Positions 17,471 to 24,859 are shown, counted from the stretch's first letter. The stretch: DNA of 58,191 bases from Dyella sp. BiH032 (GCF_031954525.1 NZ_CP134869.1:1-58191), one strand, 5' to 3'. Numbers and translations: made by a program. Notes: generated by a model not told the origin, from the letters alone.

Positions 17471-17919
17471 GCGCCCCCCTGGGCGGTTATGTACGTGCGG
17501 ATGCGCTTCATTGGCGCGTTGTTGAAAAACATATCGGCAGAAACCAGCTCAGCCTCAGTCAGTTCATCTATCTCGTCCGATTTGTCGCGAAGCCATCGCA
17601 AGGCGGCGCGCGCCCTGGTGGCTCCTGATACGTCCATAAGGGGAACCGCGGCGGGATGCACGCCGGGGAGCTTCTGACCGTATTCACCCGGCGCGATCGT
17701 GCGGCCAACAATGACGCGCCAGGCTGTTGTGCCGAACTCGTTCCGCCTCCACAGGTCGAGCGCAAAGCGCTGGTGAGGGGCGAAATGAGCGAGCTCGATG
17801 GTGTGCCCCGCCGTTGAGGCCAGCACTTCCTTTCGGAGAGGGTTGCCGGCGATGAGGCGATTATTGAGCACCCCCTCCTTGTACTCGGTGCGAATCCGAG
17901 TCGCGGGGATCTTCGCCAC
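17467..17919 (-). CDS. Conserved-looking plasmid protein between korA and traF
   Basis: 150 residues without signal peptide or membrane segment. Notable stretches are HFAPHQRFALDLWRRNEFGTT and PGEYGQKLPGVHPAAVPLMD, followed by a charged helical part (ARAALRWLRDKSDEIDELTE). The gene overlaps traF by 4 bases and begins 3 bases after korA, so it is in the incC-korB-korA transcript. I do not recognise the family. A soluble transfer-accessory role is inference from position. Confidence 0.75.
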   Translation of the reverse strand: MAKIPATRIRTEYKEGVLNNRLIAGNPLRKEVLASTAGHTIELAHFAPHQRFALDLWRRNEFGTTAWRVIVGRTIAPGEYGQKLPGVHPAAVPLMDVSGATRARAALRWLRDKSDEIDELTEAELVSADMFFNNAPMKRIRTYITAQGGA

Positions 17920-17922
17920 TGG

Positions 17923-18261
17923 TTAGCGCCCCTGGCCGTGCGGATCTGCCGAACCCTTTGCGCGCTGCTCGATGCCTTTGACCTCCGGCACGAGCTCGCT
18001 CGGGACGCTCACCGTCACCGAAACCCAGCCCTCCGGCGCTTCCGCCTGGTTCTTGGCGTGGGCCGCCCGAATACGCTTGATTGCCCCGTAGATAACCTGT
18101 GGTTTTACTTGCGTTTCACGTGAAACCGCATACGCGGATCTGCCTGTTACAAGCACTTGGCGGGCAAGTTCGACATTCGCGGCGGAAAGCCGCGTGCGAT
18201 CGACGGCGCGCTGAAATACGTCGTTGGTCAGTCGTTCAAAGCGGGTTTCGCTGGTAGTCAT
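17923..18261 (-). CDS. korA: KorA/TrfB-family transcriptional repressor
   Basis: 112 residues resembling KorA of IncP plasmids. The TrfB-type helix-turn-helix spans about 31-66 (ELARQVLVTGRSAYAVSRET ... VIYGAIKRIRAAH), followed by the typical EGWVSVTVSVPSELVPEV strand and a helical end. RK2 KorA represses rep, control and transfer operons. In RK2 korA and korB overlap, whereas here korB lies upstream with a 75-base gap. Its own operator here is unknown. The GTGTATA repeats before trbC and topB are candidates. The coding sequence contains a perfect chromosomal-type parS core. Confidence 0.88.
   Translation of the reverse strand: MTTSETRFERLTNDVFQRAVDRTRLSAANVELARQVLVTGRSAYAVSRETQVKPQVIYGAIKRIRAAHAKNQAEAPEGWVSVTVSVPSELVPEVKGIEQRAKGSADPHGQGR
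18113..18126. other. Chromosomal-type parS core GTTTCACGTGAAAC inside korA
   Basis: A perfect 14-bp palindrome equal to the central 14 bases of the bacterial chromosomal parS consensus TGTTTCACGTGAAACA. The two outer bases differ (C and C). It falls in the helix-turn-helix coding part of korA. The plasmid's own KorB seems to have a different box, so a host ParB could be the reader. Confidence 0.6.
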
Positions 18262-18336
18262 GCCGTTTCGCCTCGCGATCCATCTGGCCGCGGCGGACGC
18301 CCCGTAAGGGGACGTCTACCGCCCTTGGCCGGCGCA

Positions 18337-19431
18337 TCAAGCCGGGTACTCAACCGATGCGATCCGAAGCGCCTCACGGGGGAACGCCTCGGTATTGTCG
18401 GTGTCGCCGAACTGCACCAAGAGGCAACCCTCAGCGTCGCTGCCGGCGATCATGCAAAGCGCGGCCTTGCCGTGCTTGAGCATGACGTCCCACAGTGCGC
18501 GGTGATCGGCGTCATCACCGATGAACTCGAGGTAGATGACCGGCATGGGCTTGGGAGCCTTGGCCGGGCGGGACGACGGACCGTCGTTCTCCATTCGGAC
18601 TGAGCCGTATTCCTTGCCGTCGTTGACCGGCCTAGGAGCCTCCCAGCCAGCGCCGCCGAAGCTTTGGTTAGGCGGTGCCATACCGCCGCCCTTGCTGCTG
18701 TCCTTGCCCTTGCCCTTGGTTTCGCCCTTGCCGCCCTTGGCGGCGTTCTTGGCGCCCTTGGCTTCCTTGGTCTTCTCACGGACGTTCTTGCGCGTGAGTG
18801 GCGCCTCACCGGCCTTAGCGGACTCAACCAACGCCGTTGCGTCAGCGGGGCTCACCTTCTCGAGCGTAGCGAGCTGGGCCAGCACCTCGGGATCTTTCGC
18901 CAAGCCTTGCTCGGATGCTTCCTTAGCCACGCCGGACAGGTTCAGCACGCTCAGCAACTTCGATACCTGGCTGATAGACACGCCGGTAACTTCGGCCACC
19001 TTCTCGATGGTCTTCTCGTCCTCGAGCACGTCTTGCAAATACAGCGCCGTATCTCGGGCCGTCATATCAGAGCGGTGGTAATTGCTCGCAAACTGGCGTT
19101 TGCGGCGAGCCTTCGGGTCATCGTCGTGGCGACGCTCGAGAGCGCGAAGCTGCGTGAAGCCAGCCAGCGGCGCTGCCCACCAACGGTTTTCACCGTTCAC
19201 CAAGATCCACGGCTTACCGGACGGATCAGGATTCATGCGAACTTCAATCGGATCAAGCTGGCCCTCGAGCTTAAAGCTACGGGCCAAGCCTTCGATCTTC
19301 TCTTGGTCGAGCTCCTTTCGCGGCTGATTCGGGTCACGCTCAATGTCCGTGACGTCGATCATCAGAATGATTTCCGGCTCGTCAGCCGAGCCCAGCGCAT
19401 CGAGGGCGCTCATACGGAGATTGGCGTTCAT
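18337..19431 (-). CDS. korB: KorB/ParB-family centromere-binding repressor
   Basis: 364 residues. The ParB N-terminal domain shows DPNQPRKELD (33-42) and the box-II-like GENRWW motif (80-85), part of the CTP-binding pocket in this family. The helix-turn-helix lies near 141-164 (TIEKVAEVTGVSISQVSKLL). A Lys/Gly-rich linker follows, then a KorB-type C-terminal dimer domain (VIYLEFIGDDADHRALW ... EYPA). RK2 KorB both partitions the plasmid with IncC and represses operons at TTTAGCSGCTAAA. The nine TTTTCGCSGCGAAAA sites here are the likely counterparts. It lies 2 bases after incC. Confidence 0.94.
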   Translation of the reverse strand: MNANLRMSALDALGSADEPEIILMIDVTDIERDPNQPRKELDQEKIEGLARSFKLEGQLDPIEVRMNPDPSGKPWILVNGENRWWAAPLAGFTQLRALERRHDDDPKARRKRQFASNYHRSDMTARDTALYLQDVLEDEKTIEKVAEVTGVSISQVSKLLSVLNLSGVAKEASEQGLAKDPEVLAQLATLEKVSPADATALVESAKAGEAPLTRKNVREKTKEAKGAKNAAKGGKGETKGKGKDSSKGGGMAPPNQSFGGAGWEAPRPVNDGKEYGSVRMENDGPSSRPAKAPKPMPVIYLEFIGDDADHRALWDVMLKHGKAALCMIAGSDAEGCLLVQFGDTDNTEAFPREALRIASVEYPA

Positions 19432-19433
19432 GG

Positions 19434-20372
19434 TTACTTCGCTCCTTCAGCCGCCAGGACACCGGCTGCGGTCAACACTTCCTGGCACATCGCCTTGAAC
19501 TCCTGCGAGGCCGTGCGATTGACGGTCCCACGGGGGCCACGCCACACCGGCATCGCACGCGCAAGCGCGTCCTGCACCGCTACACGCTCTTTCAGGACGG
19601 TTTGCAAAATGGGGAGCTGCTTCTCGCGAGCATTGGCGAGCGTTTCACCGTGCGACTTGGCGCGGGTGTTGAAGCGGTTGACCACGAAACCAAGCAGGCG
19701 ATGCCGCGGGTTGTAGGTGGAACGCACGCGCTGCAACTGCTGCTGGAAGCGCGTCGCACCGGTAAGGCCGTAGGTGTCCATCTGGACCGGGCTGACGCTG
19801 CCATCGGCGGCGGCCAGGCCAGCCAGGTAGCACAGCGGCGCATTGGTCGGCGTGTCGATGAGGACGATATCGAAGTTCTTGGCCATCGCGCGAAGGTGCG
19901 AGCTCGCACGCTTCACAAACACCTTGCGATCGCCGTCGAGCTCTGCCAGGAGGTCGAGGCGGTGATCGGACGGCAGAAGGAAAATATTGCCGTTACTGCC
20001 CGGCACTTCCACGGGCTTTACCTGGGCCGGGTCAAATTCCTCGCCGAACAGCTCGGCCGTCGTTGTGAAGCCGGCCGGACGCTGGAAGCCAATCAGTGAA
20101 TCGGAAAGGTTTCCCTGCGGGTCAAGATCCACAGCCAGGACACGGAAGCCGAGCACTTCGGCTGCAAAATGGATCAAATGGCGAATCACGGTGGTCTTGC
20201 CTTCACCGCCCTTGAGATTTGAGCACGCAATGACGACGTGCCGGGCCAAGACGTTCAGGTTGAGCTTGAGCATGTGGTTTTGTCTCCCCTCGGGATTTGG
20301 TTTAGCGATCGCCTGGCGTTCGCTTCGGTTTGGTCCGCCTGCAATCCCGACACCGGGTTGCGGGCAATTCAT
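19434..20372 (-). CDS. incC: IncC/ParA partition ATPase, two possible starts
   Basis: ParA-family ATPase that moves plasmid copies with KorB. The deviant Walker A motif is SNLKGGEGKTT, and LAVDLDPQGN and IVLIDTPTNAP follow. Two starts are plausible. ATG 20372 (312 residues) is preceded by GAGAG and the same leader seen before 23960. ATG 20273 (279 residues) has GAGGGGAG upstream. RK2 also makes long and short IncC forms from one gene, and the long-form extension modulates partition there. Further upstream frame extension lies beyond the promoter and is rejected. Confidence 0.93.
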   Translation of the reverse strand: MNCPQPGVGIAGGPNRSERQAIAKPNPEGRQNHMLKLNLNVLARHVVIACSNLKGGEGKTTVIRHLIHFAAEVLGFRVLAVDLDPQGNLSDSLIGFQRPAGFTTTAELFGEEFDPAQVKPVEVPGSNGNIFLLPSDHRLDLLAELDGDRKVFVKRASSHLRAMAKNFDIVLIDTPTNAPLCYLAGLAAADGSVSPVQMDTYGLTGATRFQQQLQRVRSTYNPRHRLLGFVVNRFNTRAKSHGETLANAREKQLPILQTVLKERVAVQDALARAMPVWRGPRGTVNRTASQEFKAMCQEVLTAAGVLAAEGAK

Positions 20373-20408
20373 CGCTCTCTCGAAATGCCGCATTCCCGCG
20401 GCAAGTGA

Positions 20409-20437
20409 AGTATCACACAGACAGGATATGTAGTCAA
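20409..20437 (-). promoter_or_regulatory. incC promoter with shared operator in the spacer
   Basis: -35 TTGACT (20432-20437), 17-base spacer, -10 GATACT (20409-20414). The spacer carries ACATATCCTGTC, the accessory-region operator in reverse orientation. The leader that follows contains GCCGC...GCGGC and TCGAGAGAG, shared with the promoter at 24002. Confidence 0.75.
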
Positions 20438-20460
20438 CACTTTCAGCAATACTTTTACAC

Positions 20461-20486
20461 AAAAAAGGGCCGCCTGGGCGACCCTT
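20461..20486 (-). terminator. Rho-independent terminator after 20521-20733
   Basis: GC-rich 8-bp stem (one wobble) followed by a run of six T on the minus strand. It ends the small-gene operon 20521-21210 before the incC promoter. Confidence 0.75.
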
Positions 20487-20496
20487 CGTCATTCGG

Positions 20497-20511
20497 TTTT
20501 CGCGGCGAAAA
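20497..20511. promoter_or_regulatory. KorB-like box TTTTCGCGGCGAAAA
   Basis: Perfect 15-bp palindrome, one-base centre, about 60 bp upstream of the incC -35. It resembles the RK2 KorB operator in layout (TTTNGCSGCNAAA). Confidence 0.75.
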
Positions 20512-20520
20512 GCGGTGCCG

Positions 20521-20733
20521 TCACAGCCGCTCGATATGCTCGAGCCGCCAACTCGCAAGGCTCGGGCGATCGGGGAAGCTCGTGCGTGCAAGCTCGCGCA
20601 CAGCCCTCGGGAAAACCTCAGCCTCCGTAGGTGCGTGCACGTCTACATAGCCGTCATAGGCAGCCCACATGCCAGGCGCACTGCGAAGATGGCACCGAAA
20701 GCGCGCAAACACCGGCTCAGCTTGGTCACACAT
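20521..20733 (-). CDS. Small hypothetical protein, paralogue of 21303-21566
   Basis: 70 residues ending SLASWRLEHIERL. The second half (YVDVHAPTEAEVF ... AVRELA) matches the pattern of the 87-residue protein at 21303 (VDVQVP ... AMRELH ... LWRLEDYV), so the two are duplicates. It overlaps the upstream gene by 8 bases and ends before a terminator. Function unknown. Confidence 0.65.
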   Translation of the reverse strand: MCDQAEPVFARFRCHLRSAPGMWAAYDGYVDVHAPTEAEVFPRAVRELARTSFPDRPSLASWRLEHIERL

Positions 20734-20956
20734 GTTGCAGCCCTCCTACGTTGGTTGCCGCTTCTTCGTTGCGGCGCTCTTGATAGCCATCCATCCAATC
20801 TTGCGCGAGCTCGATCGCCCCCTCGCCCGGCGCAAACCCGTCGATCAACATGCGAAATGTGGCGCAGTCCGTCGCCACCCAGCTCTCCTGGCGCAAGGCG
20901 GCACGATACCCCGCTCGCCTGGCCTGCTGCTTCTTTTCCGGAGTCACTTTGCTCAT
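20726..20956 (-). CDS. Small hypothetical protein
   Basis: 76 residues, charged and probably helical, with MSKVTPEKKQQARRAGYRAA at the start and a WMDGYQERRNEE segment near the end. Its ATG overlaps the stop of the upstream gene (TAATG), a sign of coupled translation. It is the middle gene of a three-gene operon under the promoter at 21241-21269. No family recognised. Confidence 0.65.
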   Translation of the reverse strand: MSKVTPEKKQQARRAGYRAALRQESWVATDCATFRMLIDGFAPGEGAIELAQDWMDGYQERRNEEAATNVGGLQHV

Positions 20957-21210
20957 TAGTGGGCCACCGGCTGCGCTTGAATTAGCACGTCCAAACCAGC
21001 CAGCGCTTTCACATTGGTAGATACGTCGGCCAGGGTGTCGAAATGCTTGACTCCCCCGGTGTTCAGACGACCAAGAGCGAGGCGATTGGTGTAAACCTGC
21101 CACCGCCCTGTCACCGGACACTGACGCGCCATGTATTCCACGCCTCGACTTACGGCCGTGTAATACGTGTGTCCTTCGACAACCGAGCAAGTAATCATGT
21201 TCTTCGTCAT
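20956..21210 (-). CDS. Small hypothetical protein, first gene of its operon
   Basis: 84 residues from MTKNMITCSVVEGHTYYTAV (an ATG at 21222 would add four). It reads as a compact beta-rich domain with QCPVTGRWQVYTNRL and ends in a helical HFDTLADVSTNVKALAGLDV. The general pattern (value comparison strands, then a VKHFDTL helix) recalls the N-terminal half of the antitoxin at 21921. It lies about 30 bases after the promoter 21241-21269. Function unknown. Confidence 0.65.
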   Translation of the reverse strand: MTKNMITCSVVEGHTYYTAVSRGVEYMARQCPVTGRWQVYTNRLALGRLNTGGVKHFDTLADVSTNVKALAGLDVLIQAQPVAH

Positions 21211-21240
21211 TGCATGACCCATCCGCCGTCTGATGGGAGT

Positions 21241-21269
21241 ATTATACTAATGACAGGATATGTAATCAA
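21241..21269 (-). promoter_or_regulatory. Promoter with shared operator, small-gene operon
   Basis: -35 TTGATT (21264-21269), 17-base spacer, consensus -10 TATAAT (21241-21246). The spacer holds ACATATCCTGTCAT, as in the incC and 24002 promoters. Confidence 0.8.
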
Positions 21270-21302
21270 TACCCGCGCAGGAAATTCGCAACTTTCCGCG
21301 GA

Positions 21303-21566
21303 TCACGATTGCCGCACGTAGTCCTCGAGGCGCCACAGGTTGGCATCCAAGCTGCCGCGCACCCCCTGCCGATGCAGCTCGCGCATCGCCAAACAGAAAA
21401 CCTCATCCTTGACGTTATCGATGTGATCCGGCACTTGAACATCCACCCACACGTCTACGAGAGGCGTGATCCCCTTAGTGCCAACAATCCCGTTGACGCT
21501 AACAATCCGGGCGCGGTACGCGCTACGCGGGGCCGATGCAAAGTCAACAAAGCCAGTGTTGTCCAT
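21303..21566 (-). CDS. Small hypothetical protein, paralogue of 20521-20733
   Basis: 87 residues with GAGGA six bases before the ATG. It appears to be one small domain of beta strands (RARIVSVNGIVGTKGITPLVDVWVDVQVP) and a C-terminal helix (LWRLEDYVRQS). It shares the VDV...MRELH...WRLE pattern with 20521-20733. It lies just upstream of the previous operon's promoter and downstream of the parE-type toxin gene. Function unknown. Confidence 0.65.
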   Translation of the reverse strand: MDNTGFVDFASAPRSAYRARIVSVNGIVGTKGITPLVDVWVDVQVPDHIDNVKDEVFCLAMRELHRQGVRGSLDANLWRLEDYVRQS

Positions 21567-21601
21567 AGATCCTCAATGTAAGGGCGGGCCACACGCCCCG
21601 C

Positions 21602-21883
21602 TTAAACAGGGGGCCACAATTGTTTCGTGTGCATGATACGCATAACGTCTATGTCATTATCTTTCGTTACCTCATAGATAATGATGTAGTTTGATGTAAC
21701 GGGTATCTCGCGTGTCCCCGAAACCTTCCCTACGCGGTACATCAAAGGATTACGTTCCGCCTGAATCAATTTCGCCGAAAACTTTTCGTCAAGCGCATCT
21801 GCCGCCAAAGGGTTATCCGCTTCGATGCGATCGAAAATGAGTTTTCTGTCTTCCCGTGCCTTGCTGCTCCAAATAATCGCCAT
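21602..21883 (-). CDS. parE: ParE/RelE-family toxin
   Basis: 93 residues (ATG 21883; a TTG at 21898 is an alternative). It has the ParE fold signature: AREDRKLIFDRIEADNPLAAD, then NPLMYRVGKVSGTREIPVTS, and YIIIYEV ending in MRIMHTKQLWP. ParE toxins of this type block gyrase and RelE toxins cleave mRNA on the ribosome, and this one reads closer to ParE. It follows the antitoxin gene by 37 bases, an antitoxin-first order typical of such addiction modules. Confidence 0.88.
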   Translation of the reverse strand: MAIIWSSKAREDRKLIFDRIEADNPLAADALDEKFSAKLIQAERNPLMYRVGKVSGTREIPVTSNYIIIYEVTKDNDIDVMRIMHTKQLWPPV

Positions 21884-21920
21884 TAGGTGTTGCTCCAAAA
21901 CTGAGGCCTTTTAGGCCGCC

Positions 21921-22412
21921 TCACGCCTTACTGCCATCCCGGCCTTTTTTCCTGGCTGCCGCTCGCCGTTCTGCAAACTCTGCCTCTACCAATTCGTTCG
22001 GCATCCTGGGCGTCGTCTCGTCGCGAGCCGCCTGGACGGCTTCTTGAAGGTGGCGAACATACGCCGCCGCCTCATGCGTCGCCCGCATTGCCTCCGATCG
22101 ATCGGCCCGCGTCCTCGTCCTTATGGTGGCGTCTGCAAAGCGCGTCGCGTCCACCTGAAAATGCGAAATGCCGATACCCGCCAGGTACGAAATCAAGGTG
22201 TCGATCTTGGTAAACAGGCGCAGATGGCCGCTGCGACTTGCTGCCAATGCGCGCACCTGGCCGCCTGCCTTTACGACGACGTGCCACCCACCACGCGCAC
22301 CGTAAACCTGCGCATCTTCGACGGCGCCCGCTTTGATGACCTCGGCGAGCCTGCCGTGGTCAATCGCAGGCAAAGCCCCGATATCGAATTGGTGAAGCGT
22401 ATTAACTGCCAT
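21921..22412 (-). CDS. Putative antitoxin of the ParE-type module
   Basis: 163 residues, unusually long for an antitoxin. The N-terminal ~85 residues look like a compact sensor or DNA-binding domain (GARGGWHVVVKAGGQVRALAA ... FTKIDTLISYLAGIGISHF). The C-terminal part is helical and charged and ends EAEFAERRAAARKKGRDG, the sort of tail that wraps a ParE toxin. AGGAGG lies nine bases before the ATG at 22412. Direct repeats in the promoter suggest autoregulation. The role rests on position and the C-terminal pattern. Confidence 0.75.
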   Translation of the reverse strand: MAVNTLHQFDIGALPAIDHGRLAEVIKAGAVEDAQVYGARGGWHVVVKAGGQVRALAASRSGHLRLFTKIDTLISYLAGIGISHFQVDATRFADATIRTRTRADRSEAMRATHEAAAYVRHLQEAVQAARDETTPRMPNELVEAEFAERRAAARKKGRDGSKA

Positions 22413-22425
22413 CACGGCACCTCCT

Positions 22426-22456
22426 GCAATTTACAATTAATCGTACCGCAATTTAC
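22426..22456 (-). promoter_or_regulatory. Direct repeats GCAATTTAC, putative autoregulatory site
   Basis: Two copies (22426 and 22448), 22 bp apart or two helical turns, just upstream of the antitoxin gene. This is AT-rich compared with its surroundings and consistent with autorepression of the module. Confidence 0.55.
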
Positions 22457-22643
22457 TATTATTTGCAAGCCAGGTGGCCCGCTCATCGACCGACAAGGTG
22501 CCAGCGAACGGCGTGCGCGCCAGGTATTCCTGCTTCGCCTGATCCGCTTCCACCCACCTCCCACCTTGCCCTACCTCCACTGCCTGGCCGCCTTGCGCCG
22601 GCCAAGCCAGCACCACCCAAATCATCTGCCGCATATAAGTCAC
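22437..22643 (-). CDS. Doubtful small open frame upstream of the antitoxin
   Basis: 68 codons from a GTG. The C-terminal half (DQAKQEYLARTPFAGTLSV) looks protein-like, but the frame ends inside the GCAATTTAC repeats that probably control the antitoxin, and no ribosome site is clear. Otherwise the 22413-22725 gap holds two KorB-like boxes. Confidence 0.25.
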   Translation of the reverse strand: MTYMRQMIWVVLAWPAQGGQAVEVGQGGRWVEADQAKQEYLARTPFAGTLSVDERATWLANNSKLRYD

Positions 22644-22648
22644 CTAAG

Positions 22649-22663
22649 TTTTCGCCGCGAAAA
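22649..22663. promoter_or_regulatory. KorB-like box TTTTCGCCGCGAAAA
   Basis: Perfect 15-bp palindrome in the gap between the methyltransferase and the antitoxin gene. Paired with a second box 46 bp away. Confidence 0.75.
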
Positions 22664-22694
22664 ATGGTCGCGGCGCACTCGTTCCGATTCCGGG

Positions 22695-22709
22695 TTTTCG
22701 CCGCGAAAA
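22695..22709. promoter_or_regulatory. KorB-like box TTTTCGCCGCGAAAA
   Basis: Second of two identical boxes 46 bp apart. This is the only pair on the plasmid, so it is a good candidate for a main partition or silencing site. Confidence 0.75.
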
Positions 22710-22725
22710 CTGCGGCGAGCGCCAG

Positions 22726-23700
22726 TTAGATCCTGGCCGCTACCGCGGCAATGAAGTCCTGAGCCATCAGCGGCGGAACCGCATTGCCTAGCATGTGAAC
22801 GGCCAGCTTGTGTTGCGCCGGCAAGCGGTAGTCGGTCGGGAAACTCATGGCGGCCCGGTTCTCGTCTTTCGACAGCATGCGCATGCGCCCACCATCAACG
22901 ACGGCCCAGCGATCCCGCGTCGTAATGGTGCCGATCGGTCGAGCCAGAGACCGGCCCGTCTTGCCGGAGCCACTGCCGTAGTACGGCATGAGGAACCGTT
23001 CACCGTAGCTCTTGCGACCATTGAGGACGCGCTCAAGCGTAGACGGCGCGCGGCCAGGTCGATCGACCGGAGTCCAGTCGCCCTGGTCGAAGCGAATGAA
23101 GCTCGAAGCCGGCACGTGGGGCTTAGGGTCAAAGTGCAGTTGCAGCGGATGCTTGCTGCGGGTTGCCACGATCATCAGCCGTTCGCGATGCTGGGGAACG
23201 CCGTGGTCCGCCGCGTCCACGACATGCGGAGCCACCGCGTAGCCAAGGTCATTGAGGGCGCCGCACCAAGCGTTGAACAGCCGCCAATTCATCATGGCAG
23301 GCACGTTTTCGATCAATGCCGCCTTGGGCATGTGGCAGTCGAGCGCATCAATGATGGCAAAGGCCGTGGCGCGCGTAGCATCGTGATGCGGCCGCTCTTT
23401 TCCTCGCGCCGGGGAGTGCCCCTGGCAGGCAGGGGATGCAAGCAGCAAGTCATGCGCCGGCACCGCGGTCCAGTCTGCCTGGCGCAAGTCCTGGCAGACG
23501 TGCTGGGTTTCGGGATGGTTGGCCTCGTGGGTACGCACCGCCTCGGGCCAGTGATTAGCGGCCCATACCACCTGGGCGCCCGCCAGTTCAGCCGCGACCG
23601 TGAAGCCACCAGCCCCGGCGAACAGATCGACCGCACGAATGCCGGCAAGCGCGTTAGCGCCTGCCCGGTTCCCGCTTGCCAAGAACATGCCCCCGATCAT
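22726..23700 (-). CDS. Orphan C5-cytosine DNA methyltransferase
   Basis: 324 residues. Motifs occur in order: I (DLFAGAGGFT, 25-34), IV with catalytic Cys in SPACQGHS (C92, usual PPCQ altered to SPACQ), VI ENVPAM (131), VIII QHRERLMIVATR (170-181), and IX/X near LGNAVPPLMA at the end. No restriction enzyme gene is next to it, so it is probably a protective methyltransferase that masks host restriction sites. It overlaps the upstream small gene by 4 bases. Target sequence cannot be told from the sequence. Confidence 0.92.
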   Translation of the reverse strand: MIGGMFLASGNRAGANALAGIRAVDLFAGAGGFTVAAELAGAQVVWAANHWPEAVRTHEANHPETQHVCQDLRQADWTAVPAHDLLLASPACQGHSPARGKERPHHDATRATAFAIIDALDCHMPKAALIENVPAMMNWRLFNAWCGALNDLGYAVAPHVVDAADHGVPQHRERLMIVATRSKHPLQLHFDPKPHVPASSFIRFDQGDWTPVDRPGRAPSTLERVLNGRKSYGERFLMPYYGSGSGKTGRSLARPIGTITTRDRWAVVDGGRMRMLSKDENRAAMSFPTDYRLPAQHKLAVHMLGNAVPPLMAQDFIAAVAARI

Positions 23701-23960
23701 GCCGCCACCTCGGCCGCCGCGGCGCGCACATGGGCCAGCACCTCGGCTTCGGTAAGCGTGATGCAGCCGAGGAATGTCCAGTAGGCCTGACCGATGGCGA
23801 CGTGCCAGTGATACAGGGAGCCGCTAACCGCCTCGCCCATCGCGAATACGGCGTAACCGTCCTTGCCGGCAACAACATTGAACCGCGCGGGCGGCACCAC
23901 GCCAAGCGCGAAGTCAAAGTCTTGTTCGGTGGACTGCTTGACCGGTTGAATCTGTTTCAT
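23697..23960 (-). CDS. Small hypothetical protein cotranscribed with the methyltransferase
   Basis: 87 residues reading as one small alpha/beta domain (FALGVVPPARFNVVAGKDGY, then YHWHVAIGQAYWTFLG). The ATG at 23960 follows TCGAGAGAGTGAG, the same leader as incC. Its stop overlaps the methyltransferase start. No family recognised. The operon suggests an antirestriction helper, by inference. Confidence 0.7.
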   Translation of the reverse strand: MKQIQPVKQSTEQDFDFALGVVPPARFNVVAGKDGYAVFAMGEAVSGSLYHWHVAIGQAYWTFLGCITLTEAEVLAHVRAAAAEVAA

Positions 23961-24001
23961 TGCTCACTCTCTCGATAGCGCCGCACTCCCGCGACCTGAG
24001 A

Positions 24002-24030
24002 ATTATCGCAATGACAGGATATGTAGTCAA
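24002..24030 (-). promoter_or_regulatory. Promoter with shared operator, methyltransferase operon
   Basis: -35 TTGACT (24025-24030), 17-base spacer with ACATATCCTGTCAT, -10 GATAAT (24002-24007). A leader like that of incC follows, with a small hairpin GTCGC...GCGGC before TCGAGAGAG. A KorB-like box lies 26 bp upstream. Confidence 0.8.
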
Positions 24031-24055
24031 CACTTTTAGCAAGACTTTCTGCTTG

Positions 24056-24070
24056 TTTTCGCCGCGAAAA
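24056..24070. promoter_or_regulatory. KorB-like box TTTTCGCCGCGAAAA
   Basis: Perfect box between the stop of the kfrA-like gene and the methyltransferase-operon promoter. Confidence 0.75.
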
Positions 24071-24079
24071 CTCGACCCC

Positions 24080-24757
24080 TCATCCCTTCTTGTTCGGCGT
24101 CAGCTTCGCCAGAAGATCCGCGTTTGTCGCCTTGGCGGCGCCGAGCTGCCCCGACACCTCTGCGAGCTCAAGCCTTACCGACATTGCCTCCTCACGAGCC
24201 CTTGCCGCATCGCTACGCGCCTGGTCAAGCTGCACCCGAAGATCCGCGATCCACGCCTCAGCCTCGGTTTTTGCCGCGGCCTGAGCGGCGCCGAATTGCT
24301 TCGCCTCGGCCAACTCTTGGGCGAGGGCGCCCATGTCGATTCGCACCTGACTCAAGGTCTTCTCAGCCTGGTCAGTCCGCTCATTTGCCCGGTCAAGTTC
24401 TTCCGCGCATTGTGCAAGCGCCTCATCCACTTCGTCCGCCCGTTGGCTCGCCTTATCGGCTGCACCCTGTAGTGCGCGACGCTCGCCGTCAAAGCGTGCC
24501 GCCGCATCGTCCGTGGCCTGCTGCCAGATAACAGAAACCAGTGCGTTCACGCGATCGACAACTCCGGCCGGCGCCTTGTCGGTCGGTAACGCAACCTTCT
24601 CCGAACGCTCCTGGCGCCACGCGATAAAGGCGGGATGGATGGTGGAGTAAGAACCTCCGCCGAGCGCAGAACGGACAAGGGCCAGGGTAGGGCGCTTCCC
24701 TTCGGAAACAAGTCGATCCGCTACCGCCCAAACGTCCTCACGACTTACGCCAGCCAT
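24080..24757 (-). CDS. kfrA: KfrA-family DNA-binding coiled-coil protein
   Basis: 225 residues from the ATG at 24757, which has GGAGGG five bases upstream. The KfrA N-terminal DNA-binding domain (VSREDVWAVADRLVSEGKRP ... GGGSYSTIHPAFIAW) covers about the first 50 residues. The rest is a long Ala/Glu-rich coiled coil. KfrA proteins are autoregulated and help plasmid stability. A perfect 9-bp inverted repeat in the promoter is the probable operator. A second KfrA-like gene lies at 30922. Confidence 0.88.
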   Translation of the reverse strand: MAGVSREDVWAVADRLVSEGKRPTLALVRSALGGGSYSTIHPAFIAWRQERSEKVALPTDKAPAGVVDRVNALVSVIWQQATDDAAARFDGERRALQGAADKASQRADEVDEALAQCAEELDRANERTDQAEKTLSQVRIDMGALAQELAEAKQFGAAQAAAKTEAEAWIADLRVQLDQARSDAARAREEAMSVRLELAEVSGQLGAAKATNADLLAKLTPNKKG

Positions 24758-24773
24758 GCGACCCTCCGAGTAT

Positions 24774-24803
24774 GTATGTAGTGAGATGTATAATACTACA
24801 TAC
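24774..24803. promoter_or_regulatory. Putative KfrA operator, 9-bp inverted repeat
   Basis: GTATGTAGT (24774-24782) and ACTACATAC (24795-24803) around a 12-base AT-rich centre containing TATAAT. It sits between the divergent kfrA and 24860 genes and could control both. On the minus strand TTGCGT-18-TATTAT may be the kfrA promoter. Confidence 0.65.
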
Positions 24804-24859
24804 AACATACTACACGCAATGGCGCAACTCGTGAGACGGCGGGGGCGTAGGCTCCACGC

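Noticed and set aside
19434..20591. Longest form of the ParA frame (385 codons)
   Set aside because: The extra start lies upstream of the promoter and terminator, so it cannot be on the incC mRNA. Starts 20372 or 20273 are supported.
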